Below, in pieces: positions 27,742 to 37,081 of a stretch of DNA of 64,000 nt. The position numbers were made by a program, and so were the translations under genes. Positions within the stretch are counted from its first letter, which is position 1. Each line of letters starts with the position of its first letter. Source of the stretch: Hallella bergensis DSM 17361 (GTDB taxonomy: Bacteria > Bacteroidota > Bacteroidia > Bacteroidales > Bacteroidaceae); the NCBI RefSeq assembly GCF_000160535.1, contig NZ_GG704780.1:101338-165337 (forward strand), in the 5' to 3' direction. Below the pieces are notes generated by a model. The model was not told where the DNA came from, did no database searches, and saw only the letters and a list, made by a program, of their open reading frames with translations.

Positions 27742-27773
27742 CAAAAGTACGTGTTTTTTTTAAAACATCCAAA
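27742..27773 (-). promoter_or_regulatory. promoter of the tRNA-Lys pair
   Basis: Minus-strand TTTG (27770-27773), a 20-nt spacer and TACTTTTG (27742-27749). The predicted start lies about 50 nt before tRNA copy 1. The rest of the gap up to the MITE-like copy C is T-rich and shows no gene. Confidence 0.7.
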
Positions 27774-27957
27774 CGATTCTTGTTTTTTTTTGTTTTATTT
27801 TTTAATTCCCATACTGCCAGTTTCGGCTGTCAACAGCTCAACAGCCGTATCTCTACTGCTGAAATTTGTATGGAGTTTGATGCATTATTTGCTACAGAAA
27901 AAGTTAGTTTTGAACTGTCACAAGTAAGACTTTGAACGATGCAACGAATGTTTTTCG

Positions 27958-28331
27958 TGTCAAGTTTTCTTCACTGTGAAAGGTGCCTTTTTTTTTCTTG
28001 TTCTGGAGATTGAAATCGGGTTTTCATTCAGTAAAACCTTTGCTTTTCTAAGTTTTGGGCGCAGCCTTGATGCGGATAAGGATTTTTGGTAGTGCGGATA
28101 TAGCTTAACCGCCATGCGACAAGACTTTATCGGCAGTGCGAATGAGCTTGAAACGCACTGCGATTAGATAGTAACGGGAGGGTCATTCTGCGACTGTGGT
28201 GGACGTGTTTTGATGAAATTTTGTGCAAGTGACTGTGAATCAGAGAATTGAAAAAAGTGCCGAAAATTCGCGTATTTGAAGACTTTGGTCCTGAGTTTTC
28301 AAATACGCGAACCCTGAGAAGCCTTTTGTCC
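27958..28331 (+). mobile_element. MITE-like intergenic element, copy C (subfamily 1)
   Basis: 374-bp non-coding element matching copy A in length. The left end TGTCAAGTTTTCTTCACTG and the right end CTGAGAAGCCTTTTGTCC form imperfect terminal inverted repeats. Anchors at 28072, 28094, 28116, 28138 and 28160 are 22 nt apart, with a further GCGACT at 28190. A 14-bp perfect inverted repeat (28267-28280 with 28298-28311, core TTCGCGTATTTGAA) matches the palindrome of copy A. It lies 38 bp past the stop of the thioredoxin-like gene and may serve as that operon's 3' end. Confidence 0.75.
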
Positions 28332-28369
28332 GTTTATTTCAATCCTGTTTTGTGTCACCACCGCTGTCC

Positions 28370-29578
28370 CTACTTGTTGTTGGTGCGTATGCGCTTGAGG
28401 TTCAGTTTGGCATAGACGGCGGAGCTGAGTGTGGGTTCGCCATAGAAGGGTAGGCTTGCGAGCAGTTCGTAGGCCTGCTGGAATTTGTCAGCCCGCGCCA
28501 TCGATGCGGCCTTGTAGAGCAGGGTGCACTGTGACGGGTCGAGTTCAAAGGCCCTGTCGGCCAGTCGCTGCATGTCTGCCATTTGTGTTGCGTCGGGTGT
28601 GTAGTTGTCTGCAAAGAAATCGGCAAGAATAAACGAATAGATGATTTCTGAATACAGGTTGGGGAAGTGATCCTCGTTGGCTTGCCCAATTTCAAGTGCT
28701 TTCTTCAGCGCCGAGGAATAGTTCTTTTGGCGTAGTGTCTGTTCCATTGCGAAGATATCATGATACATCTTCTTATTGGGAAACTCGGTTTCGCTGAGGA
28801 TAATCCGCTGCTTATCATATTCCCCGGCATTTTCCCTGCTGGTGACCAAGGGAACGCGCACGAGGTTCATATACATTTTCTTGCCGAAGCTATTGCCCAG
28901 TTGTTTCTGATAGACATCATTGTAGGTCACCAAGGTTTGCCACACGCTGTCGCGCCTGATGGTATAGGTGAAGTCATGCAGAAGTCGCCCGATTTTCGCG
29001 CTGGCCAGTTGTTCACTGCTGAGACTGCCGAGAAAATGGTTGAGATAGGGTCGAACGGAGTCTGGATAGACTTTGCTCATCACGTCATAAAGGAAGTGCT
29101 CGACAAACTCCACCGACCGATCTCCCTGTTGCCACTTGGTGCGGGCATCGGCATATTGGCCTGGCAACTTGGACAGGATTGCCTGTTTTGACAGTTTGAT
29201 AAACTCATCGGCAGGATAATAGCCAGACTGCGTGTCGTACAAGTTGCCATCGGCATCGAGCCAATAATAGGTGGGATAAGCATTGGCCTTGAACGATTTG
29301 AAGAAGCCGTGCTGCGATTCTTTCTCCGCATCTAAGCTCAAGGCGATGAAATGATGGTTGACAAAATCTCCCACTTTTTTCTGACTGAACACTTCTTTGG
29401 CCATTTTCTTGCAGGGACCGCACCAGGTCGTGTAGATGTCTACAAAAATATCTTTGCCTTCTTTTTTTGCCTTGGCCTTGGCCTCTTGCCAGGACAGTTT
29501 TTGGAAAATGACCTGCTGCCCGTGTGAGGTGTAACCATACAGGGCCAGCAGGAATACAAATAGAACTTTTATCTTCAT
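28370..29578 (-). CDS. periplasmic thioredoxin-like protein of the SusCD operon
   Basis: 402 aa from the ATG at 29576-29578, giving a signal peptide (MKIKVLFVFLLALYGYTSHGQ). A thioredoxin_7/thioredoxin-like domain follows, with TTWCGPCKKMAKEVF (redox CxxC) and AYPTYYWLDADG (cis-Pro). The last 270 residues are helical, perhaps TPR-like. It should act as a disulfide or thiol exchanger in the periplasm. It is the last gene of the operon and starts one base after the stop of the PKD-like lipoprotein. Thioredoxin-type proteins recur at the end of SusC-SusD-DUF4843-PKD operons, and their role there is not established to my knowledge. Confidence 0.82.
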   Translation of the reverse strand: MKIKVLFVFLLALYGYTSHGQQVIFQKLSWQEAKAKAKKEGKDIFVDIYTTWCGPCKKMAKEVFSQKKVGDFVNHHFIALSLDAEKESQHGFFKSFKANAYPTYYWLDADGNLYDTQSGYYPADEFIKLSKQAILSKLPGQYADARTKWQQGDRSVEFVEHFLYDVMSKVYPDSVRPYLNHFLGSLSSEQLASAKIGRLLHDFTYTIRRDSVWQTLVTYNDVYQKQLGNSFGKKMYMNLVRVPLVTSRENAGEYDKQRIILSETEFPNKKMYHDIFAMEQTLRQKNYSSALKKALEIGQANEDHFPNLYSEIIYSFILADFFADNYTPDATQMADMQRLADRAFELDPSQCTLLYKAASMARADKFQQAYELLASLPFYGEPTLSSAVYAKLNLKRIRTNNK

Positions 29579-29579
29579 T

Positions 29580-31097
29580 TTAATACTTGTTCTCAAAATC
29601 AACAATTTTGTTGCCCACCTCGTTAAACTGGTGTTTGGTAGTCAGTTTGAAGCCTCCGTCGGTGCTGATTTCCAGAACGGCAAAGCCGGCTCCGGACGAT
29701 TGTTTTGACTCGTCCTGATAGGCCACAAGCATGTAGCCGTGGCTCCGTTCTATTTCGATGTGGTTGATTTTTTGGTTGGCTGCAAGCTCAAAAATCTTCT
29801 GTCCGGTCTTGTTGGTTGCGTTGTAGAGGTACAGCGCGTTGCCCGAAGCATAGAACATATAGCCCGGAACCATTGGCGAGCAGGCGAATGTGGTTGCATT
29901 GTTGATATTCTCGGATTGGATGACATCGTTGCCTAAGTCTTTGAAATAGGTGTCGGGATCAGCATTTTCGACCCAAAAACCAATAGCCATTTTCAACAGG
30001 TGACGCTCGCCTTCCGGAGTTTCGAACACGCCCATGTATTCGCGTGCACCGGTGGCGCTGCGTGCGGAGATGTGGGCATAGAGGCAGGTCATGCCCACAT
30101 GGTTGGGATCGAAGAAGCCTCCGGGGGTGTATACCACGTCCTCCGAGCCTCCCACCAATTCCATAAAGGCTGAGGCTATGTTGTAAACATTGTAGAAGCA
30201 CATGTTCTTGTTATCGTACAGAATCATGCGGGCAGGGTAATATTCGGGATCAACCTCGGTATCACCGAAGTCGGCCTTGTCTGCAATGGCGTATGTTTTA
30301 CCTTGTACGCTGAGGTTGGGCTTTACAGTTGGATTGGGCACCATGGTGTTGGTGGCTCTGTCGTAGGCCAAACCGTTGTCGATGAGGTATTCGCGCATGT
30401 TCGATTTGAAATAGGCCTGAGGCTTGAACTCATCGGGCTCGGCGAAGAAAAAGTCCTTGTAATCGCGTGTTTTCAGCATGGTTGTGGCATCCATGAAGAT
30501 TCCGCCTTTCCGGTCTTGGCACAGCACCAATATCTCGTTGGCACTCTCACTGGAGTATTTGTTGAAGTACACCCTTTGAGGATGTTGGCCGATGATGTCG
30601 CCATGGTTTAGTTTGCTATAGATGTCGCTGATGAGTTTGTCGCGGTCATAGCTCCAGAAGCCAAGTTCAGCATGGCCATCTTTCTCGTAGAGTAGCATGA
30701 TACCATTGGTAAATTCGTTGATCACGTTGATGGTAAACTGCTTTTTGTAGAAGATGCCGGTACTGTTGTCTACAGCCTTGAACACCATGGTGTGCTTGCC
30801 GGGGATGAGCTTGATTTTCACGTTGAGATCCTTGTCGTGCGAGAGTGTGTCAGCACTGTAGATGGTGTTGGTGTTGTAGGTATACCAGGAATAGCTGAAC
30901 TGGGAGAGATCGTTCTTGCTGGCGTTGATGACAGGCGATATCTTGAGGAAGTCGTCCACGTAGACATTGTCATACACATCCTCGATACCGCTGATCGCAG
31001 CCTCGTTGAGTTGCAGGAAGTCTTCGTTTGTATCATCGTGGACACAAGCAGTCAGCGCAAGGAGTGTAACCGAAAATAATATGATAAGTTTCTTCAT
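29580..31097 (-). CDS. PKD-like family surface lipoprotein
   Basis: 505 aa with a lipoprotein signal (LLALTAC, Cys18). The N-terminal 120 residues look like a PKD/Ig-like beta-sandwich (FSYSWYTYNTNT, KHTMVFKAVDNSTG). The rest resembles the beta-propeller-like part of the Bacteroidota PKD-like family. As a partner lipoprotein of SusC/SusD it probably sits on the outer surface and binds ligand. Fourteen bases separate it from the DUF4843 gene and one from the thioredoxin gene, so it is certainly in the operon. Substrate unknown. Confidence 0.8.
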   Translation of the reverse strand: MKKLIILFSVTLLALTACVHDDTNEDFLQLNEAAISGIEDVYDNVYVDDFLKISPVINASKNDLSQFSYSWYTYNTNTIYSADTLSHDKDLNVKIKLIPGKHTMVFKAVDNSTGIFYKKQFTINVINEFTNGIMLLYEKDGHAELGFWSYDRDKLISDIYSKLNHGDIIGQHPQRVYFNKYSSESANEILVLCQDRKGGIFMDATTMLKTRDYKDFFFAEPDEFKPQAYFKSNMREYLIDNGLAYDRATNTMVPNPTVKPNLSVQGKTYAIADKADFGDTEVDPEYYPARMILYDNKNMCFYNVYNIASAFMELVGGSEDVVYTPGGFFDPNHVGMTCLYAHISARSATGAREYMGVFETPEGERHLLKMAIGFWVENADPDTYFKDLGNDVIQSENINNATTFACSPMVPGYMFYASGNALYLYNATNKTGQKIFELAANQKINHIEIERSHGYMLVAYQDESKQSSGAGFAVLEISTDGGFKLTTKHQFNEVGNKIVDFENKY

Positions 31098-31110
31098 TTT
31101 TATTTATCTT

Positions 31111-31809
31111 TTAGAGTGGAGACCAGTCCGCTGTAATCCATGTTTGTGTATCTTCATCCCATACGGGAGTTTTCAGCAAATAGTTATAGACCATTCGTCC
31201 GTAGGACATATAGGTTTGTACCTTGGTTCTGTTCCATGTGGGTGGGAAGTCTTCTCCCTGCAGTTGGATGCATAGGCGATGCTTGGCCTTGGAGTATTCT
31301 CCGTAGTAGAACGACAGGGGGATGTCCCAGTAGGTAGGCTTGACCAATTGGTTGGTGATGATGACTTTGGCCGTGAGCCTGTCCCCATAACCCAGATTGA
31401 AGTTATCGTTGGGCACGAGGGCGAATAACAACGAGACGTCGCTTTTGTCCAGCTCCTTGTCAAAAACCACAACTTTGATTTGTGTCTCTACTTTTCCTGC
31501 GGGCAAGACAACCTTGTTGTCTAAGGCTTTGTACTGAACGCCTGCCTTTGCGGTGGAGGAAGCATCGATGCTGAAGGCTATTTCGCGGTCGTAGTCGGTT
31601 GATTCGCCAATAATTTTAATAGGTACAATCACCGTGTCTTGCTTCATTTTGCCTGAAGCAAACGAATAGGAAATGCTGTCAGATGCAGTGATACTGCTGA
31701 AATAGACACTCGGTTTCTCGCTGAATATCATCTGTTCGTTTTCCTGACAACCGGTGACCGATAACAGGAATATTAGTATATATAAACCGCTGAAGATTTT
31801 TCTATTCAT
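31111..31809 (-). CDS. DUF4843 lipoprotein
   Basis: 232 aa from MNRKIFSGLY, with lipobox SVTGC at about residue 21. A Met eight codons upstream (31833) also fits and would place the start two bases after the susD stop. The beta-rich body (VYFSSITASDSISYSFA, VVLPAGKVETQIKV, WDIPLSFYYGEYSKAKH) matches the DUF4843 family that follows SusD in non-CAZyme Sus-like operons. Likely a surface lipoprotein in the uptake complex. No function has been assigned to the family that I know of. Confidence 0.8.
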   Translation of the reverse strand: MNRKIFSGLYILIFLLSVTGCQENEQMIFSEKPSVYFSSITASDSISYSFASGKMKQDTVIVPIKIIGESTDYDREIAFSIDASSTAKAGVQYKALDNKVVLPAGKVETQIKVVVFDKELDKSDVSLLFALVPNDNFNLGYGDRLTAKVIITNQLVKPTYWDIPLSFYYGEYSKAKHRLCIQLQGEDFPPTWNRTKVQTYMSYGRMVYNYLLKTPVWDEDTQTWITADWSPL

Positions 31810-31835
31810 AAAGCACAGTTGTTTAATCGACATGA

Positions 31836-33242
31836 TTATTTAAAAAAGGTATTCTCCTTGGGCAAGGGTAACACATAAACGCTTTCCGGATCCGAGAGGG
31901 CAGACTTTAGTATTGGCTTCACCTTGTTATTCAAGCGCTTGTAGGCATAGAAGAGCTGACCCTCGCCAATAAACTCTTTGGCATACTCTGCCAAGATGGT
32001 TTTTTGCAGGTTTTCTGCCGTAATTTCCTCCTTGGGCAAGCCTCGGTGATATTGAAGTGTGTTGAAATATTCGTTGGTCAGGCTCAAGTTGGGTGCTGTT
32101 TCCGCCGCAATGAGGTAGAGTTCTGAAACTTTGATCAACGGCACTCGCTTGGACGCGTTGTATTTGGCAATTGTGAAATAAGGGCCAGCTGCGCCAAGCC
32201 ACCACTGCCGACGGTAATCCATGTCAAGCGTTGGCGGGAAGATGCGCTTGAGTGTGGAGTTGTTGATTCCGAGAAATTCGTACCCACGCTCGTCCACTAC
32301 AAAGTATTTGTTCACCATATCGTCCTTGATACCCGGATATTCCAATGAGAATATGTTTTCCTTTGTAAAGCCGTTATCATCTGAACTTTTAAGGTCGCTG
32401 CTTGTAATCAGGGGGAATAGATTGCTGTCGATTACCTCTTTGGCATATTGATAGGCCTTGGTTTTGTCTTCCGGAAGTCCTCTGTAGAGCAGCACTCTTG
32501 CCAACAGGGCTGTTGTCGCATAGTAGTTCATGCGATACTCGCGTCCTTTCCACACCCCCTCAAGGGCCTTGAGGTCGAAGTTGGCGTGCTTGGGGCCATA
32601 GGGATCCACGCCTGCAAGCAGTTCTCTGGCCTCTGTAAGATCCGCCACTACTCTGTCAAGCACCTGTCCAACGGTAAGTTGCTCGAACAGTGTGTTGGTG
32701 AATTGATCCACGTATGGAATGGCCTTGGCCTGCAATCCGTCTGCCATGCTCGGGGCAGGTGCGAATAGCCGCAGGATGTCAAAGTGCAGATAGGCTCTCA
32801 ACCCCAGTGCTTCACCCTTCAGAAGTTCATAGACTCCTGTGGGGAAAACACCCTTCTTGCCATCAATTCGGTTAACGATGCCGTTCGCATTCGATACCAC
32901 ATTATACAGATTCTTCCAGATCTGGTCTTTCCTCTGCTCTTCTTCCGTCTTGGTGTAGTTGTAATTGGCAGCGTAATAAAAGCTGTTTTGCGTTGTCTTC
33001 GCCGTTGAGTAATATTGTCCGAGACAGTCCATGTAGGTCATGGTCAGCTGTGCTCCATACAATTTGCCATCCCTCATGGAGGCATAACAGCCGATGAGGG
33101 CATCTCTGAATCCTTGTTCATTATTGAGCAAGTCGTCTGCTTTCAGCTCTGATTTGGGCGAGATGTCAAACCAATTCTCACATGAGGAGAAGGTTAGCGT
33201 TATGAGGAGCGCCGACAGACAGGTTATTATTATCTTTTTCAT
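31836..33242 (-). CDS. SusD/RagB-family nutrient-binding lipoprotein
   Basis: 468 aa from the ATG at 33240-33242. Signal with lipobox FSSC (Cys20), then the SusD-like N-terminal and TPR-containing RagB/SusD domains (KSELKADDLLNNEQGFRDALIGCYASM; RAYLHFDILRLFAPAP). The C-terminus ends KENTFFK. It caps the SusC barrel and captures ligand at the cell surface. An in-frame ATG 12 codons upstream reads through a duplicated, decayed susC tail, so the downstream ATG, which directly precedes a normal lipoprotein signal, is preferred. Confidence 0.9.
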   Translation of the reverse strand: MKKIIITCLSALLITLTFSSCENWFDISPKSELKADDLLNNEQGFRDALIGCYASMRDGKLYGAQLTMTYMDCLGQYYSTAKTTQNSFYYAANYNYTKTEEEQRKDQIWKNLYNVVSNANGIVNRIDGKKGVFPTGVYELLKGEALGLRAYLHFDILRLFAPAPSMADGLQAKAIPYVDQFTNTLFEQLTVGQVLDRVVADLTEARELLAGVDPYGPKHANFDLKALEGVWKGREYRMNYYATTALLARVLLYRGLPEDKTKAYQYAKEVIDSNLFPLITSSDLKSSDDNGFTKENIFSLEYPGIKDDMVNKYFVVDERGYEFLGINNSTLKRIFPPTLDMDYRRQWWLGAAGPYFTIAKYNASKRVPLIKVSELYLIAAETAPNLSLTNEYFNTLQYHRGLPKEEITAENLQKTILAEYAKEFIGEGQLFYAYKRLNNKVKPILKSALSDPESVYVLPLPKENTFFK

Positions 33243-33306
33243 ATTCCTTGGTTTAGAATGTAAGTTGGGCTTTTTCATGCTCCATGGTTTAGAAAGTCAA
33301 CTGGGC
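33235..33306 (-). repeat. 36-nt imperfect tandem duplication at the susC-susD junction
   Basis: Copy 1 (33306-33271) and copy 2 (33270-33235) agree at 29 of 36 positions. Each contains the codons for Ala-Gln-Leu-Thr-Phe-stop, then ACC, then an ATG followed by AAAAA. In copy 1 this is the real end of SusC. In copy 2 the same five residues are encoded with only synonymous differences (CAG/CAA, TTG/CTT, ACT/ACA), as if copied from a different susC gene. Confidence 0.8.
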
Positions 33307-36300
33307 TGACAATGAATAATGATGGGCGTATGGATATGCAGTACCCATTTCCCTGTGGATGGTTGACTTGTGAAGGAAGTCGTTAGCCGTAAGCATCAGC
33401 TTCAAATATTGTGCCCCAAATGATTTGATCAGGTTTCTGTCAAACGTGTATGCCACACTCAGTGAGGTTCCCCTCAACAGGTTGTCCTTTTCTACGAAGC
33501 GTGAAGTGGGCTTGGTTGTCGACAGGTCAGTGATTCGCTTGAACTTTGCGGGTGTGCCGGGCGTGGACCATCTGTCGTATAGTGCCCTGCGGTCGACATT
33601 CTGATACGGGTTTGCATTCTCCACTTTGTCCACCAAAGTCTGGTTGTAGGCGTAGCCGCCAAAACGGTAGTAGAAGATGGAGTTGAGCTCCCAACCTTTA
33701 TAATAGGCATTCAGTCCGAATGTCCCGGTCATCTTCGGGTCGGTGGATTTGTAGGGAACATAGTCGGTTTCGCTCCATGTGTTGGTGTATGAACCATTCT
33801 TTTTAATAAAGACTTCGTTACCTGTGGCCGGGTCAATGCCGGCTGACGGTACAACCCATATCGAATTGATAGATGCTCCTTCCATATATCTCACATAGGG
33901 TTTTGATGATGCATTGGCGTCGGCATGCGAGTTGTAGGAACTCAGGCCTGATGAGATCTTTCTTAATTTGTTCTTGAAATGCATGCCATTGAGGAACAGA
34001 TTGAGTTTAAGATCCTTTGTCCTGATAACGGCAGCCTTAACGTTAAACTCAAAGCCTTTGTTCTGAGTCTCCCCAAGATTCTCCTTATAGGAGTCAAACC
34101 CTAAGTAGTTTGCCATGGTCACATCAACGAGCAAGTCCTTGGAGTTTTCAACAAAATAGTTGAAATACCCACTCACACAGTGGTCGAAAAGTTCAAAGTC
34201 AACGCCAAAATTGTTCTTTTGCGTGCGTTGCCATTTTAGGTTATCGTTGCCGTATGCCTTGATGACAGCACCGATATAGTCTTGATAGGCCAGCTTGCTC
34301 ATGTATTGATACATCATCATCGACTGGTAGGGGTAGAAGTTCTGGTTGCCGGTGAAACCAGTACTCAATTTCAGTCGCAACTGGTTGATGAGCTTGTTGC
34401 CCTCCATGAAGTGCTCATTGTGTATGTTCCAACCGATTCCTGAACTCCAGAAAGTGCCCCATCGTTTGTTGCTACCAAAAATGGACGATCCGTCCGTACG
34501 CATGGATGCATCGACAAAATATCGGTCATCATAACTGTAGTTCATGTTGAGCAAGAAACCCATGAGGCGGGTCTTGGTGGCGTATCCGTTCACGTGTGCG
34601 CCTTCTTTGAAGCCCGTGCCAAGGGCAGGGTGATCCAAGGCTTGGTTGGCAAAGCCGTAGACCGTGTATGCATCGTAGTCGTCGTTGGTTTCCTGAATGT
34701 TCCATCCGCCATTGAAACTTAGCGCATGCTTTTCGTTCAGCGTGGTGAAGTAAGACAGGATGATGTTGCCGTCATAATTATTGGATAATCTCTTCCCCTT
34801 GGTATAGCTGCCTTTGTTCTTCGTGTCATCTACGAAGTCGGTGTGGTCTGCCGACTTAAAGACATCCATTGTGCGGTTGATGCGTTCGATGGAGAAGTTT
34901 CCCTTGAGTTTCAGACCTCGTATAATATCCCACTCCACGCTGAAATTGTTCACAAAGTCATCGTATACCGACTTATCGTATGTGTTGAGTGTGGTGTTGT
35001 AAATCGGGTTGGCGATTTGTGAGGAGCCTGTCGAAGTATTGTTGACAAACAGTATTTTCTTCACATGTCCGCTTTCGTCATACGGATAATAGTATGGGTT
35101 CAGGTTGGTGTATGTTCTGAATGAGCCGTAGGGCGATTGGTCTGACGAAACCTTGTCATAGGTAATCTCGTCCCTGAAACGCAGGTTCTTGTAGTTGTAT
35201 TGCAGTTTGATACCCGTGCCGATGCGCGTTCTGCCCGACCCTTTCATCACACCCGACGTGTTGTTGTATGTCAGGTTTACGCCGTATCTGAAGTTATCAC
35301 TTCCACCTTCGAGCAGCACACTGTGCCTGTTGGTGATGCCTACCGATCGGAGTGGTTTTGAGAGCCAGTCGGTGTCATAGCCCTTGGAGACGAGCTTCAG
35401 CCGTTCGTTGTATGTGTCCAAGTAGTCTTCCTTGACATATATATACCTGCTTCCATTGTACAGCCCGGCCATCTCCTCATACTTAAGTTTTTCCGGGGCA
35501 TGCAGGAGGTTGTAGTCGGAGAGGTCGGCGATTTCGAAATCGAGGCTCCCGGTATAGTTCAGTTTCAGTTGCCCAGGCTTAGGTGCCTTGGTGTCGATGA
35601 TGACTACGCCGTTAGATGCCCTCGAACCATAGATGGCCGTGGCCGAAGCGTCTTTCAGGATGGAAATGTTGGACACGCGGTTTGGGTCCAAGTCGTAGAT
35701 CTTTTCCACGCTCACCTCAAAGCCGTCAAGGATAAACGTGGGCAGGTTGGCCCTACCTTTATATTGTTCGTTGAGCAGATTGGCATCCGTATTGGGTAGA
35801 GAATTGACACCACGTACCTGAATGTCGGGAATGTTGTTCGGGTCAGATCCCATGGCCAGATTCTCATTCAGATTAAAAGATGGGTCCAGCGCGGCCACCG
35901 TGCTCAGCACGTTTTGGTCGGACACCGAGCGCAATTCAGAGCCGCTGTAATTCGAAACCGCACCGGTAAAAGTCTGTTTGCGCTGAGTGTAATAGCCCGT
36001 AACCACCACATTTTTCAATGACAACTCATCACTTTTCAAGAGAATGTTCATCTTGGCAGCAACTTTCTGCCTCACAGGTGTTGTGCCGATATACGATATT
36101 TTCAGGAAAGACTCCTTGGGCACGCTCTGCAACGTGAACTTCCCGTCTATATCACTGGTCGTGCCCTTGCCCGTTCCCTCAATCAGAATTGTAGCTCCCA
36201 TAACCGGGGTACCATCATCTTCCAGCGTCACCTTGCCTTGAACCACGGGTATGATGCCATCGGGTTGTTCCTGGTTTTGCGCACCGACATGGGGTGATGT

Positions 36301-36357
36301 CAGCAAAAACAGCAGGGTTAGGAGTGAAAACCACATCAAACGTTTATTCTGTTTCAT
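33289..36357 (-). CDS. SusC/RagA-family TonB-linked outer-membrane transporter
   Basis: 1022 aa with a signal peptide (to about residue 26, VGAQ). A carboxypeptidase-D-like domain follows (VQGKVTLEDDGTPVMGATI), then a TonB-box-like stretch (LKNVVVTGYYTQ), a plug domain (DIQVRGVNSLPN; SNISILKDASATAIYGSRASNGVV) and a large barrel ending YSLSAQLTF, a proper terminal aromatic beta-signal. It imports a ligand delivered by the SusD partner using TonB energy. No glycosidase, sulfatase or sensor gene is in the operon, so the cargo may not be a glycan. The thioredoxin-like and DUF4843/PKD partners support a different nutrient class, by inference only. Confidence 0.93.
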   Translation of the reverse strand: MKQNKRLMWFSLLTLLFLLTSPHVGAQNQEQPDGIIPVVQGKVTLEDDGTPVMGATILIEGTGKGTTSDIDGKFTLQSVPKESFLKISYIGTTPVRQKVAAKMNILLKSDELSLKNVVVTGYYTQRKQTFTGAVSNYSGSELRSVSDQNVLSTVAALDPSFNLNENLAMGSDPNNIPDIQVRGVNSLPNTDANLLNEQYKGRANLPTFILDGFEVSVEKIYDLDPNRVSNISILKDASATAIYGSRASNGVVIIDTKAPKPGQLKLNYTGSLDFEIADLSDYNLLHAPEKLKYEEMAGLYNGSRYIYVKEDYLDTYNERLKLVSKGYDTDWLSKPLRSVGITNRHSVLLEGGSDNFRYGVNLTYNNTSGVMKGSGRTRIGTGIKLQYNYKNLRFRDEITYDKVSSDQSPYGSFRTYTNLNPYYYPYDESGHVKKILFVNNTSTGSSQIANPIYNTTLNTYDKSVYDDFVNNFSVEWDIIRGLKLKGNFSIERINRTMDVFKSADHTDFVDDTKNKGSYTKGKRLSNNYDGNIILSYFTTLNEKHALSFNGGWNIQETNDDYDAYTVYGFANQALDHPALGTGFKEGAHVNGYATKTRLMGFLLNMNYSYDDRYFVDASMRTDGSSIFGSNKRWGTFWSSGIGWNIHNEHFMEGNKLINQLRLKLSTGFTGNQNFYPYQSMMMYQYMSKLAYQDYIGAVIKAYGNDNLKWQRTQKNNFGVDFELFDHCVSGYFNYFVENSKDLLVDVTMANYLGFDSYKENLGETQNKGFEFNVKAAVIRTKDLKLNLFLNGMHFKNKLRKISSGLSSYNSHADANASSKPYVRYMEGASINSIWVVPSAGIDPATGNEVFIKKNGSYTNTWSETDYVPYKSTDPKMTGTFGLNAYYKGWELNSIFYYRFGGYAYNQTLVDKVENANPYQNVDRRALYDRWSTPGTPAKFKRITDLSTTKPTSRFVEKDNLLRGTSLSVAYTFDRNLIKSFGAQYLKLMLTANDFLHKSTIHREMGTAYPYAHHYSLSAQLTF

Positions 36358-36385
36358 AACTTATCGATTTGGATAATTGATGCGT

Positions 36386-36416
36386 CAAAGTTAGTTAAAA
36401 ATTACCACTCGGCAAG
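36386..36416 (-). promoter_or_regulatory. promoter of the SusCD operon
   Basis: Minus-strand CTTG (36413-36416, one mismatch to TTTG), a 19-nt spacer and TAACTTTG (36386-36393). The leader to the susC ATG is about 22 nt. No SusR, HTCS or sigma/anti-sigma gene is adjacent. Confidence 0.6.
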
Positions 36417-36478
36417 CGATTCAACGTATTAATTATAAAAAAAACATAACAAAAGATACAAAGGAGCGGAAAAACCTT

Positions 36479-36486
36479 TACCTTTG
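36479..36486 (+). promoter_or_regulatory. -7 box for the small lipoprotein gene
   Basis: TACCTTTG fits TAnnTTTG and sits 25 nt before the ATG at 36511. No TTTG is found at the expected -33 spacing. Confidence 0.5.
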
Positions 36487-36510
36487 GATTGTAATTTAAA
36501 ATTCAATAAA

Positions 36511-36900
36511 ATGAAAGCAACAATTAAAACTTTAACAATTTTATGTTTCTCACTGTTGTTAACCCTGAGCTTTTCTGCATGCAGCAGTGACACCGATCCA
36601 GCTGACACGGACGTGTTCGTAGGTACTTATAAGGGTGATATTTCTTACACGAGCCTCAAGCCTGCCAATCACATCAGCGCTACCGACGGTAAGGTAATTG
36701 TTACCAAGATTGGTTCTTCCTACTCGTTCCACTTCGATCACAAAATTCCTGATCTGAAGAATGTGAACTTCGAAAAGAAGGATGACCACACCTTGGTAAG
36801 CATCGGTTCAGCGCTCAAGGGCATCACAATCACTAAGGACAAGCTGACGATGTTGGTAACGAAGGATGGTAACACTTGGACAGCTAACTGTACAAGATAA
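36511..36900 (+). CDS. small lipoprotein of unknown function
   Basis: 129 aa from MKATIKTLTI, with a lipobox SFSAC (about Cys24) followed by a Ser/Asp-rich linker. The upstream ATG at 36484 overlaps the -7 box and adds nine residues before the signal, so it is not used. The mature part is a small beta-domain (DVFVGTYKGDISYTSL, KVIVTKIGSSYSFHF, TKDKLTMLVTKDG), resembling a compact lipocalin or calycin-like barrel, but no family is recognised. It has its own promoter box and a strong terminator. It is divergent from susC and could be a surface accessory to that system. Confidence 0.8.
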   Translation: MKATIKTLTILCFSLLLTLSFSACSSDTDPADTDVFVGTYKGDISYTSLKPANHISATDGKVIVTKIGSSYSFHFDHKIPDLKNVNFEKKDDHTLVSIGSALKGITITKDKLTMLVTKDGNTWTANCTR

Positions 36901-36926
36901 CATCATATATGATCAGTAATCATGGG

Positions 36927-36960
36927 GCCGGGAGCAAAATGCTTCCGGCTCTTTTTGTTT
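36927..36960 (+). terminator. Rho-independent terminator of the small lipoprotein gene
   Basis: 9-bp stem (36927-36935 with 36941-36949, one G-U pair), loop AAAAT, followed by TCTTTTTGTTT on the plus strand. Confidence 0.88.
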
Positions 36961-37081
36961 GCTTGTATCTTGCTTGTCTGTCGGCATTTGGCGAATAGGT
37001 CTGGAATATGGTGGGCGCATTGTTCCGCAACTCCAGCTTCACCTCCTGTTTTGTTCGGATGGTGGACAACGGGTGTAGAAA

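Noticed and set aside
33243..33278. Longer SusD N-terminus starting at 33278
   Set aside because: The added 12 residues translate a decayed susC tail and precede a complete lipoprotein signal that has its own ATG.
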